NCBI RefSeq assembly: GCF_003711515.1
Contig: NW_021167080.1
Coordinates: forward strand, 1,027,200 to 1,091,199
Direction: 5' to 3'
Length of the DNA stretch: 64,000 nt
Origin: Sodiomyces alkalinus F11
Taxonomy: Eukaryota > Ascomycota > Sordariomycetes > Glomerellales > Plectosphaerellaceae
The translations under genes and the position numbers were made by a program. A model generated the notes under the pieces. The model was not told where the DNA came from, searched no databases, and saw only the letters and a program-made list of their open reading frames with translations. Positions 20,580 to 31,923 of this stretch are shown here, in pieces; within the stretch, counting starts at the first letter, position 1, and each line of letters begins with the position of its first letter.

Positions 20580-23531
20580 ATGTTTCGCAAAGCCTATGCC
20601 TGGCTACTTCGCCAGTTGCATGCCGCAAAACCTTCAATTCCATCGAAGAAACCACATTTCAACTTCATCTGGGCGCACTGTGAGTTGACTCGTCTCGCCC
20701 CCCTCGACCCCTGAAAGGCCATGACCGGCCATGCAAGTTGCTAACCAGCTCCAAGACTCCTGGATCGTTGGGATGACCATTCTTGCGTCGATCCTCATCT
20801 ACGCGACCAGCGAAGGCCAGCTCCATTACATTGATGCCTTATTCTTCGCCAGTGGCGCAAACACCCAAGCTGGCCTGAACACCGTCAACGTCAACAAGCT
20901 CAACACATTTCAGCAGGTCTGCATCTACATCTTCATGATGACCTCGAATCCTATCACCGTACACTCCTTTGTCGTCTTCCTGCGCCTGTACTGGTTCGAG
21001 AAGTTCCTCCGAAGAATGGTGAGGAATGCTCGTGCGAGGAGAGCAAGTATTCCCAAGTCTCGGACAAGATCCTTCAGTTCAATCCGTGATGGCCGAAACC
21101 TGGCCGAGGCGGGCGTCGCCGGAAGGAGCATCACAATGATGCCGAACTCGGGTACAAGGATTCCCAATGAGGACATGGTCTTCAAGCCAAATCCATCGGA
21201 TGACGGTCAAGATAGCAACGAAAATGAGACATCTAAGCCCACTACCGTGGAACCCCCTAGTGAGGGCCCTCACTCGGCCGAAGCTCAATCGCCACACCAT
21301 GCGACACAAATCACCTTCTCCCATACGGTTACAAGAAGTGATGGTCTAAGCACAGCTCTTGCTAAACTCTCACCTCCTCAATCGAGCCACGATAACAGAG
21401 TCGCTATCAGGCCCCGACGCGGCAGCCAGGAGGTGCTTCGAATTCCCAACCCGAGGGACGCCGAACTGGGAATAAAGCCGATGCCGGTAGAGGACGGACA
21501 TGCAGCAGAATCCGAGGATGAGGCGGACGAGCAAAATTCTCATCTGGGAGGCTCAGAAGGTGCGGGGATCAGGGCCAACGCACACTCCGGGGGCACAGCT
21601 GCCCGGCAGCGACAGCAGCAGACTATCACTATCGCCGAGCCTCCACGTCCTCCCAACCATGCCAGCCAAGCAGGGCGACAGGATCACTCTGAATCTCAAC
21701 CCGCATCACGGAATGGGACCGGGGGGAAGTGGTCTCATGAGCTTTCCATCTTGTGGAATGTCCTAGAGCCTCTCAGATTCCGGAAGCCCCGGATCTTCCA
21801 GAGCGGCAACAGGACGTATCACGCCACAGGAGATGACGAGGAGGCGGGCCGCGATGTCCCCAGACCACACCAGAGGGCTAGGCGTCCCACATTCGATGCC
21901 ATCAAGGGAATTGTGTCCAGGGGGCAAGTCGATGATGCCCCCTATCTCAGCTGGTCCCCCACGATTGGTCGAAACTCCCAGTTCCTAGAACTATCCGAGG
22001 AGCAACGCGAAGAACTAGGTGGCATCGAATACCGGTCCCTCAGGATCCTGGCTTTGATTCTTGCCGTCTACTTTTGGGGCTTCTGGCTTTTCTCCCTGGT
22101 CTGCCTCGTGCCGTGGATTAGGAGCAGCGCCAACGAGAGCTATGCAAAAGTTGTTGAGGCGGCCGGGGCGTCTAGGACTTGGTGGGGTTTGTTTACTGCC
22201 AACTCGGCCTACCTGGATGTCGGGTTCACTTTGACACCGGACAGCATGATCTCTTTCAATCAGTCTCGCTATGTACTCATGATGATGGCCTTCGTCATCA
22301 TCATTGGGAACACGGGATTCCCCATCATGCTCCGGGCGATTATCTGGGTCATGGCACGTCTAGTGCCCCGTGATAGTGGTGTGTGGGAGGAGCTTCGATT
22401 CCTGCTGGACCACCCTCGTCGCTGCTTCACGCTCTTGTTTCCGACTGCAGCTACGTGGTGGCTGTTCTGGATTCTGGTCTCACTCAACGCCATCGATCTT
22501 CTATTTTTTGTTGTTCTTGATGTAAGTCTCTTTACGGTCTTCCACGCCCGGCCGGCCGTAGGCCCCAGGCTGACTCTGCTGTTCTCTTCTTTTAGCTCAA
22601 CGAACCGGCCGTCAACGAGCTTCCCGTCAATACCCGTATCGTGAACGGGATCTTCCAAGCGGCCTGTACGAGGACGGCGGGGTTTTCTTCCATCAGCATT
22701 TCGGCCCTTCATCCGGCCGTCCAAGTGTCCTACATGATAATGATGTACATCTCCGTTTTCCCGATCGCCATGTCCATACGTCGGACGAACGTCTACGAGG
22801 AGCGATCACTCGGCATCTATGGGTCTGGCGAGGACGACGGCACTGGCGACGAGTCCAGTGGGCTGTCCTTTATCGGAACACACTTGCGTCGCCAGCTCTC
22901 ATTCGATTTGTGGTATGTGAGTCTGGGGCTTTTCGTGCTGACAATCACGGAAGGCTCGAAGATCAAGAGGAACGAGTTCAACGTCTATAGCTTGCTCTTC
23001 GAGATCATCAGCGCCTACGGTACCGTGGGACTGAGCCTGGGATACCCCGGCGTCGACATGTCTCTGTCTTCACAGTTCAGCACTGTCGGCAAACTGGTTA
23101 TCATTGCGATGCAGATCCGAGGACGCCATCGTGGACTTCCGTACGCCCTCGATCGGGCTGTGCTCCTGCCCAGCGAAGACCACTTCAAGGCAGAGGGACA
23201 AGAGCTGCAGCAGGTTCTCAGTCGCCAGATGTCCACGGCCACAGCTCGCAGTCGCACTGCGGCGGCGGCGGCAACTGGAGTAGACGTGGGGCGTGGGCGA
23301 AGTATGCATCGAGGTCTTATTTCTTCGATTTTTCACCCAGGACCGCCCATGTCCCGGGACCCACGGACCAGATCCCGCAGGCGGTCGCCGGACGGTGAAG
23401 GGGACAGGCCAGACGGCGGGGGCTTGCAACGTCGTCATACAGAGCCAGCCGACACTGCCGAGTTGGGTCCTTACGATGAGCCTCATGTGAGGGCACGGCG
23501 CATTGTGACAACACCAGTGCATTCGAATTGA
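20580..23531 (+). CDS. Trk-type high-affinity potassium transporter
   Basis: The gene model is join(20580..20679, 20756..22521, 22596..23531), 933 residues. Fungal Trk proteins are plasma-membrane K+ uptake systems with four membrane-pore-membrane repeats. The four selectivity-filter glycine motifs are visible: TQAGLNT (repeat 1), DVGFT (2), TAGFSS (3) and TVGLSLG (4). The large hydrophilic loop between repeats 1 and 2 (about residues 90-440) is typical. The signature QFSTVGKLVIIAMQIRGRHRGLPYALDRAVLLPSE lies near the C-terminus. Intron 2 has GTAAGT...TTTAG and is phase 0. Intron 1 starts GTGAGT at 20680. I placed its acceptor at 20754-20755 because this joins the frame as ...IWAHYSWIV, whereas the closer CAG at 20747-20748 is out of frame. 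The N-terminal model is less certain than the rest. An intact Copia LTR lies 420 bp upstream. Confidence 0.9.
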
Positions 23532-24070
23532 TTTTACTTGTCGAGGAGTTCGAAGTTCGGCGTCATTTTCTCCTTAGAGTATAGAGAAGGGTCGGGTAGG
23601 GGTCTATTTCCATGGTGTTACACGTCGAAGTATTGGACCAATTTTCATATATTTTGTTTTACTCGTTTTGTTCTACGTATTTTATTCATTGTGTTTTTTT
23701 ATTATCACCATGATTCTTACTATTTTTCTTCTCCAGCTTCTTGGTCACATTCTTATGAAAGGTGATTTCTAGTTGTACACTACTTGGGAGATGGGACAGA
23801 ACGGGCAGAAGGCAGTTCAGGGGTTGGCTCTGGGTCTATGAAGGTCTCCGAGAATAGAAAAACTCGGCCCATATTGTCTGTACATCCTCGTGGAATTTTT
23901 TTTTTTATTTTTTTTTTTTTATTTTTTTTTTTTTTACAATACAAACTACATGTGAACGTTCAGGTCAGGTATTGTACAAGGCCCCGTGTATATCTATCTC
24001 CTTCTTCCAGTCTTCTGTCCGTCATGGCGACAAACCTTTCCGCCCGCCAAGGGGTGGACGCTCGCCGGGC
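23532..24070. other. Convergent intergenic region with T-rich tract
   Basis: This is the 3' space between the Trk gene (plus) and bL19m (minus). It contains an almost pure T tract with two single A interruptions at about 23896-23935. No gene is seen. Confidence 0.7.
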
Positions 24071-24876
24071 CTAAAACCTCGCCCCGACAGTCTTGCCCTT
24101 GAACCCCCTACCCTTGTTCCTCATGCTATGCCGCTCCTTCTTCCAGGCGGAGACGAGGTGGGTGACGCTGCCCATGTCATGCTTGGGATGGCGCATGTAG
24201 GTGAGACGGGCCCTCCTGGCGCGCTTGGGACGGCGCCAGACGATGTCGATGGCGACGACGTTGGGGGAGTAGATCTTGTGCCACATCTCGACGCCGACGC
24301 GCATGAGCTGGCCGCGGAGGAGCACGGCGGTGTCGACGCCGCGGTGGCGGATGGAGAGGCAGACGCCGGCGAAGGGCTCGCCCTTGCGGGTGGTCACGAG
24401 GAGGACGTCGCCGACCTTGGCGGCGTCGGGCTGGGTGCGGTCGAAGAGGCGGGTGCGGGCGCCGGTCGGGTCGAGGACGGCCAGCTGCTTCACCGTTAGG
24501 GCGGGGAACGGGTCGGGATGGGTGTGGCGGACTGAGGGCAGCGGAGGAGGGAGGGCGAAATGGCGGTGGTAGGAGATGCCGGCGGGTTTTGTGGTAGAGC
24601 CTGTGGATGATGCTGTTGGTAGGTCGATAGTTTGATGATTAGTCGTGCCGTCTTTGAAGAAACAGAAGAAGACAATAGGGAGATCCTCCGTTAAGAGATG
24701 AAGAAACCCTGCTTACTCGAGATTGACCGCATTGACGGCGGCGGTGATGTCGCTGAGGATAGGGACGGGGTGGTAGAAGTAGTAGCCATGGATCTTTGCC
24801 AGGTTCTTTGCTGTCGCGCCTGGCGGAGAGCCCTTTTAAACCAGCCAACGGGCCGCCGGAGACACGGGGAATTCAT
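24071..24876 (-). CDS. IMG1: Mitochondrial large-subunit ribosomal protein bL19m (Img1)
   Basis: The model is complement(join(24071..24600, 24717..24876)), 229 residues. The C-terminal 150 residues form a ribosomal L19 domain: VGDVLLVTTRKGEPFAGVCLSIRHRGVDTAVLLRG, then the conserved VEMWHKIYSPNV segment and a basic tail rich in Arg/Lys. The first exon encodes an Arg-rich, acid-free stretch (MNSPCLRRPVGWFKRALRQARQQ...) that fits a mitochondrial targeting signal. The intron donor is GTAAGC at 24716. The acceptor could be CCACAG (24601) or CAACAG (24613); both keep frame, so the linker may be four residues longer. Translation from the later ATG at 24789 is possible but would lose the presequence. 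It is transcribed divergently from the gene at 25413. Confidence 0.88.
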
Positions 24877-25412
24877 CGTCTTGTTAAAGCAGCCAGCAAG
24901 ATACCGGCCGACCGTCTTGTTGATCTCGTGTCTGTGGGTTTGGCTGAAGAGCAGCGCGACTGGATAGATTGGACTGTTCAGTACCTTAAGGTATGTCGAG
25001 AACTGCATCAAAAAGTTGGCTGACGATTCTGGGGTATGATAAGGTTCGGGACAAGGTTTTACCGGGGACTTGAATTGCGGTACACAGTAAGCATAAGAGC
25101 AGTATTGGATGCGGGCACGGGCGCGCACGCCTTAAATGCTTGTAGGTTCATAGACATTTTGGCTTCGCCAAAAGTAAAAAGTAGGTGCTTGTATGGTGAG
25201 CACACAGTGTATATTACTGGACAGTTACGGAGTACATTTCGCACCATGTCTCGGTACCTTATACTTCGTACTTGCGCTCCCTACGGTCTATCCGTACTTT
25301 TTTGCTTTTCTGGGCGTGGTGAATTTTGGAGGAGACCAAACACAACCCGTTCTCGCTCTTCACATTGTCCTTGACCAGAAGGACCAGAAGCAGCTGAGGT
25401 GCATAGGGCAAG
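24877..25412. promoter_or_regulatory. Divergent promoter between two mitochondrial-protein genes
   Basis: The 536-bp space lies between two start codons facing apart (24876 minus, 25413 plus). It contains a TTACGGAGTAC word near 25225. No other gene is supported, and I did not find a TATA box I would defend. Confidence 0.5.
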
Positions 25413-26734
25413 ATGGAGCGCACTATTTTGAGGAAGTCTCTCATGGCAAGAGTGCCTATCCGGCCGTCAATGCCTGTCGCGATCCAACGGCGAAGCGTGT
25501 CCCAGGCCCAGGCGTCGACAGAGCAACAGCAGAGTAAGTCCTGATGGCCGCATTCAGCGGTTTTGCCGGCCCTCATGAGCATATATGTGATGGCTCTTTG
25601 TTGGTCTCTGCTTCTGACAAACCGTGATTCCATATAGACCCGCACGTTATCTTCGACGCCGAGGTCAACCCGAATCTCGCCCCCGTCCTCACGGAGATCC
25701 AGAACAAGATTGTCCTCCCTTCCTATCTCCCCCGGCACCAGCGTCAGCGCGTCTTCAACCCCAAGTTCCGCCACTCGCTCAAGACCAACCCGGTCATCAT
25801 CGAAATCGACGGCCTAGCCCACCGCTTCGAGCACATCCCCCTCGAGGCCCGGCCGTCGACGCGGGCCTGCGTCTACAGCGCGCTGCAGAAGATGGAGACG
25901 GCCCGGGACTGGTCCAACTTCATCCGCCTCTTCGCCGGGCTGCGGCGCGCTCACATCCACCTGTCCACCCCGAACTGGGTCAAGATCATCCGCCAGGTCG
26001 GCACGAAGCGCCACATCTACGCCATCATCGACGCCGCCAGGCAGATCCGCCGCACGGGCCTGGCGCTTGACGTGCCGGCCAAGCTGCACGAGGTACTCTT
26101 CTTCGCCCAGCTCAAGGCGCTCGAGGCCGGGTGGGCGAAGGAGGAGCTCGAGCAGGCCCTGCGGTGGTCCGTCATCGTGCTCGACATGGTGGCCGATCCC
26201 CGTCACGAGATGGCGGAGAGCCGCCGCCCGGCCTGGCTCGTTTGGCCTCTGGCCCGAGATCCGTTGGCCCTGGCGGCGCCGCTGCACCTTGCGGCCGCAC
26301 TGGCGGTGGGCCACCATGGCGGGCAGGACGTGGACGGCCAGGTCGCGGCCTGGGCCAAGCAGGTCGTGGGCGTATGGCCGGAGGGCAAGGGAGTGGTGGC
26401 TCTGTATCCCGAGGCAGCCTACGAAGATGCCAAGAACGGAGGTGTAGGCTTCCTCAAGGTGGGAGGAGACTACGTTGCCAAGGTTGCCATGGTTCTGCAC
26501 GGCCTGAAGCTGGCAACACAAGTGGTAGAACCCGCGCTGGCGGAAAAGCTACAGGGGATCGTCAGAGCCGTTGAGCCGGAGCTGGCTGGGCGACTCGAGC
26601 AAATGGCAGAGCTGCACGGGGACGGTCTGCCGGCACAAGTGTACAGCAAGCAATTCGACAGCACAGGAGCGTTGAAGTTGGAGGTCAGTGTGGCCCCGTC
26701 GAAGGAGGGAGGAGAGACTGCGAGCGAGGCATGA
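25413..26734 (+). CDS. Conserved hypothetical protein, probably mitochondrial
   Basis: The model is join(25413..25533, 25638..26734), 405 residues. I do not recognise the family. Exon 1 encodes MERTILRKSLMARVPIRPSMPVAIQRRSVSQAQ..., an Arg-rich N-terminus without acidic residues after position 2. It looks like a mitochondrial presequence. The intron has GTAAGT...CATATAG with a CTGAC branch site near 25611 and joins in frame. The body is mostly predicted helix: residues about 110-250 (METARDWSNFIRLFAGLRRAHIH..., HIYAIIDAARQIRRTGLALDVPAKLHEVLFFAQLKALEAGWAKEEL...) suggest helical hairpins like those of organelle RNA-binding repeat proteins, but this is only an inference. Its divergent neighbour is a mitochondrial ribosomal protein. 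Confidence 0.8.
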
Positions 26735-27046
26735 ACAAGGGGCGACAAAGAAGAGGAAAGAGGAAAGAGGAAAGAAAAGAAGGAAAGAAAGCCTTCATCC
26801 TCCTGGACCAAAGGAGCAGGCCATGATCGTTGCCTGGATGAAATATGGCAGGCCAAGGGGGTTGGATATCCCAACACCCCCAACAGCAGCTCCCACCTTA
26901 ATCTTGGCGTTGGAAGAAGAGGAAAAAATTGTACAAGTAGAACCTAGATATATGTACCTATACAGACAAAACAAAATCCCCAACAAAAATACCGAGGAGA
27001 GGAAGCAGAAACGACTCTTGCACCCACCTCCCCCCCCTCCCAGAGC
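26735..27046. other. Convergent intergenic region
   Basis: About 310 bp lie between two genes that end towards each other. The part just after 26734 is A/G-rich (repeated GGAAAGA words). No gene or site is recognised. Confidence 0.6.
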
Positions 27047-28266
27047 CTATGGCAGGACAATAAACTTCTCCAAATGCTTGGGTATCGCGCCAAGAAGATT
27101 CTTCGATTCGAGCCATTTCTTGGAAAACAACCTATCGGCGTAGCGATAGGCACCATCACATAAAATAGTCACGACGGTGTGCCCGCGGCCGAGCTTCTCG
27201 GCGACCTCCTTGGCCGCCACAACGTTCAAGCTGGAGCTGGCGCCCAGGTACAAGCCCTCCTCGTCCAGACAGCGGTACACCATCTCGATGCTCTTCTCGT
27301 CGGAGATGTGGAGGGAGCCGTCGACGAGGCCGATATCGGGCTTGAGGTTCTCGGTGACGCGGCCCTGGCCGATACCCTCGGTGATGCTAGACCCAGTGCG
27401 CTCGACCAGCTTCCCACCCGACTGGATGTAGCTGTGCAGGACGCTGCCGGGCGGGTCGGCGAGGAAGCTCTTGACGCGGCCCCCGCTGACGTCCTTGAGG
27501 TAGCGGGTGACGCCGGCCAGGGTGCCGGCGGTGCCGGTGGCGCAGGTGAAGGCGTCGACGCGGCCGGCGGTCTGGTTCCAGATCTCCGGGCCGGTGGTCT
27601 CGATGTGGGCGCGGCGGTTGGCGACGTTGTCGAACTGGTTGGTCCACACGGCGTTGTCCAGCGACTCGGCGTGGCGGCGCGCCTGGTGGTTGTAGTTGTC
27701 CGGTTTCTCGAACGCCACGGCGGGGACCGGGTACACCTCGGCGCCGAGGAGGCGGAGCAGGTCGATTTTGCCCTGGGACTGCGTGTTGGGCATGTAGATG
27801 ACGAGCTTGTAGCCGCGCGACCTGCAGACGTGGGCGAGGCCGATGCCGGTGTTTCCGGCCGTGCCCTCGACCACGGTGCCGCCTGGCCGGAGGAGGCCGC
27901 GCTCCTCGGCGTCCTTGACAACGTATAGGGCGGCACGGTCCTTGACGCTACCGCCTGGGTTCATGAACTCGGCTTTGCCCAGGATTTCGCAGCCCGTCTG
28001 TTCGGAAAGACGGTTGAGACGGATGAGTGGTGTATTCCCGATGGCTGGCAGGGGAAAAAAGTAAGTATTCTGACAAATATTTTGAAACAACAACAAGAAT
28101 AAGGAGAAGAAGAAGAAGAACAGAAAGAGGAGGAGGAGGAGGGCTTACCGCCTGTCAATCCCTTGACAACGCCTTGGGCCTTCGCCAGATTCACGAGGTA
28201 CGGGCTCGGGGCGGCAGGCGGAGTAGCGGCCGTCGCAAAACGACAAATGCTGTGACGAAATGACAT
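27047..28266 (-). CDS. Cysteine synthase-like PLP enzyme, probably mitochondrial
   Basis: The model is complement(join(27047..28044, 28149..28266)), 371 residues. It belongs to the fold-type II (tryptophan synthase beta) PLP family that makes cysteine from O-acetylserine and sulfide. Visible motifs are IGNTPLIRL, the PLP-lysine block [11 protein letters not shown], the substrate loop [12 protein letters not shown], and the phosphate-binding loop GTAGTLAGV (the usual form is GTGGT). The C-terminal part [15 protein letters not shown]...[11 protein letters not shown] is also present. The N-terminus [22 protein letters not shown] resembles a mitochondrial presequence. It is nearest in style to the fungal mitochondrial cysteine synthase 2/Cys12 group, whose true substrate is less settled. 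The intron has a GTAAGC donor and a TGCCAG acceptor and joins ...GLTG to AIGNTPL. An in-frame ATG at 28311 is an alternative start. Confidence 0.9.
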
Positions 28267-28796
28267 GGTCGTAAAATGTCGAATTGAGCGCACAGCGAGG
28301 TAGTAAGTCAAGCACGCGACGTGCGGTCAATGTTTCTTTCTGAAGTTGACGACCAATTCGAGAAGCTCTCGTGTCAAAAGTCCGAGAGCGAAGATCGAAT
28401 CCCCGACTTTCGGAGACCTGGAGACGTTCCCTGTCCCGCTATTGTGGGGCTGTGGGGTTGTGGGGCTCTCTGTCCGTCCCCTTCCGAGCAGGTACGTACA
28501 TAGGTACATACGGATACTCAGATCAACTGAACTGAAGATACAGTATTACAGAGAGATCTCTAGGAGGATGGATACTAATTAATCACCTAGAAGACCATGA
28601 TTGCTGTGTCAGCTACCTAAGCTACCTTACTTTGGGCAGTCAAGTATATAATCTCTACTCATTATATCCATTAAACGCCGCTTCTTGTCCATCTTAGATT
28701 CATCATGTGCTTGTGTTCGCGCTCGGTAAGTTCCATCATAACTTCATCAGCCAACGCTCAGACCCTTGAGCCGTCTATCAGCGGCACTATGATTTA
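28267..28796. other. Intergenic region upstream of cysteine synthase
   Basis: The 530-bp space contains the promoter of the cysteine synthase gene and the 3' end of the RING/SH3 gene. It includes a GGTACGTACATAGGTACATA tract near 28491-28510. No gene is seen. Confidence 0.55.
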
Positions 28797-31700
28797 TCAT
28801 GCTGCGCTCTGTGTCCCCGCTGTCCCCGCTGTCCCGTCCAAAAGCTGAACATACGGGCTAGGAAAGAGTCCCTTTGCCCCCATATATACGCCAAAGAACC
28901 ATTCTCCGTTCACATCCTCAACCTCTCTCACTTCTGCCCCCTTAGGAAACAGTAGCTCGTCGTCGGCTTTGGGATACCAGGACCATGTTGCCATAGCCGA
29001 CATGCCCGTACCTCCATCCGGCGGGAACATCTCTACCGACAACGCCGCCGCTGTAGGATCGTCGCCTGCCCTGTCGCTGTCTGGCCCGGCATTGGTGTTG
29101 GCCGCGGCGTTGGAGTTGGTTGGCTTGGGCGTCGAAGCAGCCACATCCAAGGTCACCAGTCTCTCTACCTTCCTGTCGCCCTCGAACCAGGACCACTTCT
29201 GCAGCCCTTCAGTGTCCGCGGGCGCAACTGCTAGTCTGCGCCCGCCCACGACATCAGCCACTACGTGGCGGAACTGCCCTCCAGGTCCGTCCCGGAACTC
29301 CACCACGACCATGCGATGCCCTCGTTGGGGACACCTGCGCCACCCGGCCATCCCATTCTCCTCGCTGACCTGGCCGCGCGCGACAAGGGCGCCGTAACAC
29401 CCTTTGCAGACGTCATAGTCCCCGGGGTTGGTGTCGGGCTCGATCGAGCTCGCGCAGTGGAAGCAGTGAAAGCGCGCGTCCCTCGGCCGAATCGGTTCCT
29501 GGCAGACGTCGCAGCGCGTCGTGAACGTGAGCGGCTTGAACGGCCCGACGCTCCAGACGTTGGGTCCCGTCAGGACGCTGGCGGCCTGTGGTGGCGGCCG
29601 GGATCGTGGGCTGGGTGGCGGGGTGTGTGATGCAGGTGGCTCGTACATGAGCGGGAGCAAGGGGTGGGTGCACGAGTTGCCTTGGTTGACGCAATCGTTG
29701 CAGAAACCCCAGTCGCCCTGATTACACAGGTTGCACCGCCAGTAACACTCGTTGGCCCACGCCAGGCAGCGCGTGCAGAAGTAGCCGCTCTCGAGCCGCT
29801 TGACAGGATCATCCGTGGTCAGGGTTCGCCGGCCATCGGCACCGCCGGGCGTGCTCTTGAGAGGCAGATAGCGGTTGGCCGTGAGCACGTGCGGCCGGGG
29901 CAGATCCTCGCGGCCAGCAGCCTGGCGAGCCTTGTCCCACTTGGCATAGGCGCCGTAGCCGTGGCCAAACCAGTGTAGACACCCTTTGCCGGCTCGGTAG
30001 CAGTCCAGACACAGGTTCCAGTTCCCGCTGGCGCAGGTGAAGCAGTTGTAATGGACTTCATACTCGATATGCTGTTTCGAACAACGCGAACAGGTGATCG
30101 ACGGCTCGGGGTAGAGCTGTGTGCGAGCGCGCTGCTGGCTGGCCGACGCCGACGCCGACGCCGGATTCCCGGACGACACTGGCATCGACGTAGCCTGGCT
30201 GAGAACGGTCAGGTCAACCGGTCGATTGGCACGGTTCAGAGGGCCCGGCGCTGGCGCAAAGTTGGCCGAGACCAGGCTCGTGGGATCCGGGAGCCGGCTG
30301 GCAAACGACTGATCGCGCGACGTGGGGGTGGACGTGGTGGACGGCGCGGTGAGGGTGATAGCCATCGGAGTTGTACTGGAGCAGCTTCGTCCATCACTGG
30401 ATGCTGCCCGGGGAGCAGGAAGGCTATCTTGACTCTGCGTCCGAGGGTCCAAGTCGGTCCGTGGGCGAGTGGCCAAACTCAGATCTGACTGCGTACCGGG
30501 GACGGGTATGGCCGAGGGCCGACCGCCACTCGAGCTCCTTCCTCGTCGTCGGCCAGTCCGCATGTCTGGGTGAGCTGCACTGAGTGCAGATGGTGGTCGG
30601 CTGCTTTCCTCCGTAATATTAGTGGCACTTACTGACCGGGCGTGTGGACTGCGCCTGTCGTGTGGACGTCCGTTCTCAGACAATAAGGAGGCAGATGCCG
30701 GTGCTGGTGCTGGTGCTGGTGCTGGTGCTGGTCCCAGTACCGGTGGCGACGATGTATCGGCTTCTCCTGCTGACGCGGTCGCGCCTGATGCTACGGGGCG
30801 TACCGCCTCCTGGACTGGCTCAGTAGTGAGACGTGATGTGGTGTTATTGTTCCGACTTGCGTTGCTGTTATCATTCCTCCTGTTCGACTCTGTAGCCCTC
30901 GGCCGTTCTCGCTCTCGCTCGCGTTGCCTCCTGCGATAGGCCTCGGTGATCTTGCGACTCAAGTCGTCGTTCCTGCTAAGGTCAATGTTGTCTAGGTCCA
31001 ACCCGTCGAGTAATCCTTCTTCCTGGATCTGCCTCGCAAACTCCTCGATCTCCCGTTCGATGTCTCGCTCATTAAGGTCATCCGAACTGATGAGGGAGCG
31101 CAAGGACGACTGGTGCTCGATCTGCCGGTGACGCGCGTCCGACATGTTATCCCGTCGTCTCCTGGACTCGCTTCGTCTCCGCCGTCGATGATCTCCTGTC
31201 TGGGTTGGCTGTGGATGCAGCTGATCACCGTGGTAGCGGGTGTCCTCACCATGGCGTCTACTCACGCCACTCGCCCCGTCATGACGCTGGCTTCGGGCAC
31301 TTTCCCCGCTCGGATCACGACTCCCTCTCTCACGTCCCTCGCTCGACCTGCTGTCGCTGCGCCTCCGGCGTCTCGGTGCGGGAGATGAGAGCGGGGCGCT
31401 GCCTTGCGCTTCCCTCAGGCTCATCTCGCGCACCGAGTCGACCAGCATCCGGTCTTCCTCTTCGAAGCGCCTGGTCTCTGGTGTCACATTAGAGCCTGGG
31501 TGTCTGGGCAAAATTTGGTCGCCGCGCTTGTATCTGGCCATGAGCTCCTCCTTTTCAGCCGATGGTCGATCTTTCTCCGGGTTTGCAGAGACAAACATGT
31601 CCAACAGAGTCGTCACAGTAGCATTGTGCCTGGTGTCCCGAACGAGGGCGCGGCATGAGGGGCATGTGAACGTAGGAGTACCGGCGTCGTGTTGGGCTTG

Positions 31701-31923
31701 GATTTCTTGGAATGCGAACCAGTCTTTCAGACACGCACCGCAGTAGGTGTGGAGGCAGTCGAGCAGCGTTAGAGGTTGAAAGAGGAGTTCCGTGCAAATC
31801 TACATTCCCCTCAGACGTTAGCCTGTTTCTGTAACTCGAAGCAAAGGGGCACGCAGTTGCCAGAGGATGGTAAGCCCGACGTTGCAGACGTACAGAGCAG
31901 GTCAACTCCTTTTCGAGATCCAT
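28797..31923 (-). CDS. Large RING-finger / ZZ-type zinc-finger / SH3 protein
   Basis: The model is complement(join(28797..31799, 31894..31923)), 1010 residues. Exon 1 encodes only ten residues (MDLEKELTCS). Its last residues join to ICTELL across a GTACGT...GTAG intron, completing a RING finger at residues 9-60: C9, C12, ...LDCLHTYCGACLKDW, ...FTCPSC. This suggests ubiquitin E3 activity. A long disordered Ser/Arg-rich region with a Pro-Ala repeat follows (about 100-570). Three Cys/His clusters of ZZ type come next: CSRCSKQHIEYEVHYNCFTC... (about 575-615), FCTRCLAWANECYWRCNLC... (about 680-720) and TRCDVCQEPIRPRDARFHCFHC... (about 770-815). A C-terminal SH3 domain (about 945-1000) has ATWSWYPKADDELLFPKGAEV...WFFGVYMGAKGLFPSPYV. 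The joint architecture suggests a signalling or scaffolding E3 ligase. Its substrate is unknown. Confidence 0.88.

Noticed and set aside
27179..27936. Long open frames on both strands over cysteine synthase
   Set aside because: They are GC-rich antisense and shifted frames (Arg/Pro/Ala-rich peptides) over a gene with clear catalytic motifs.
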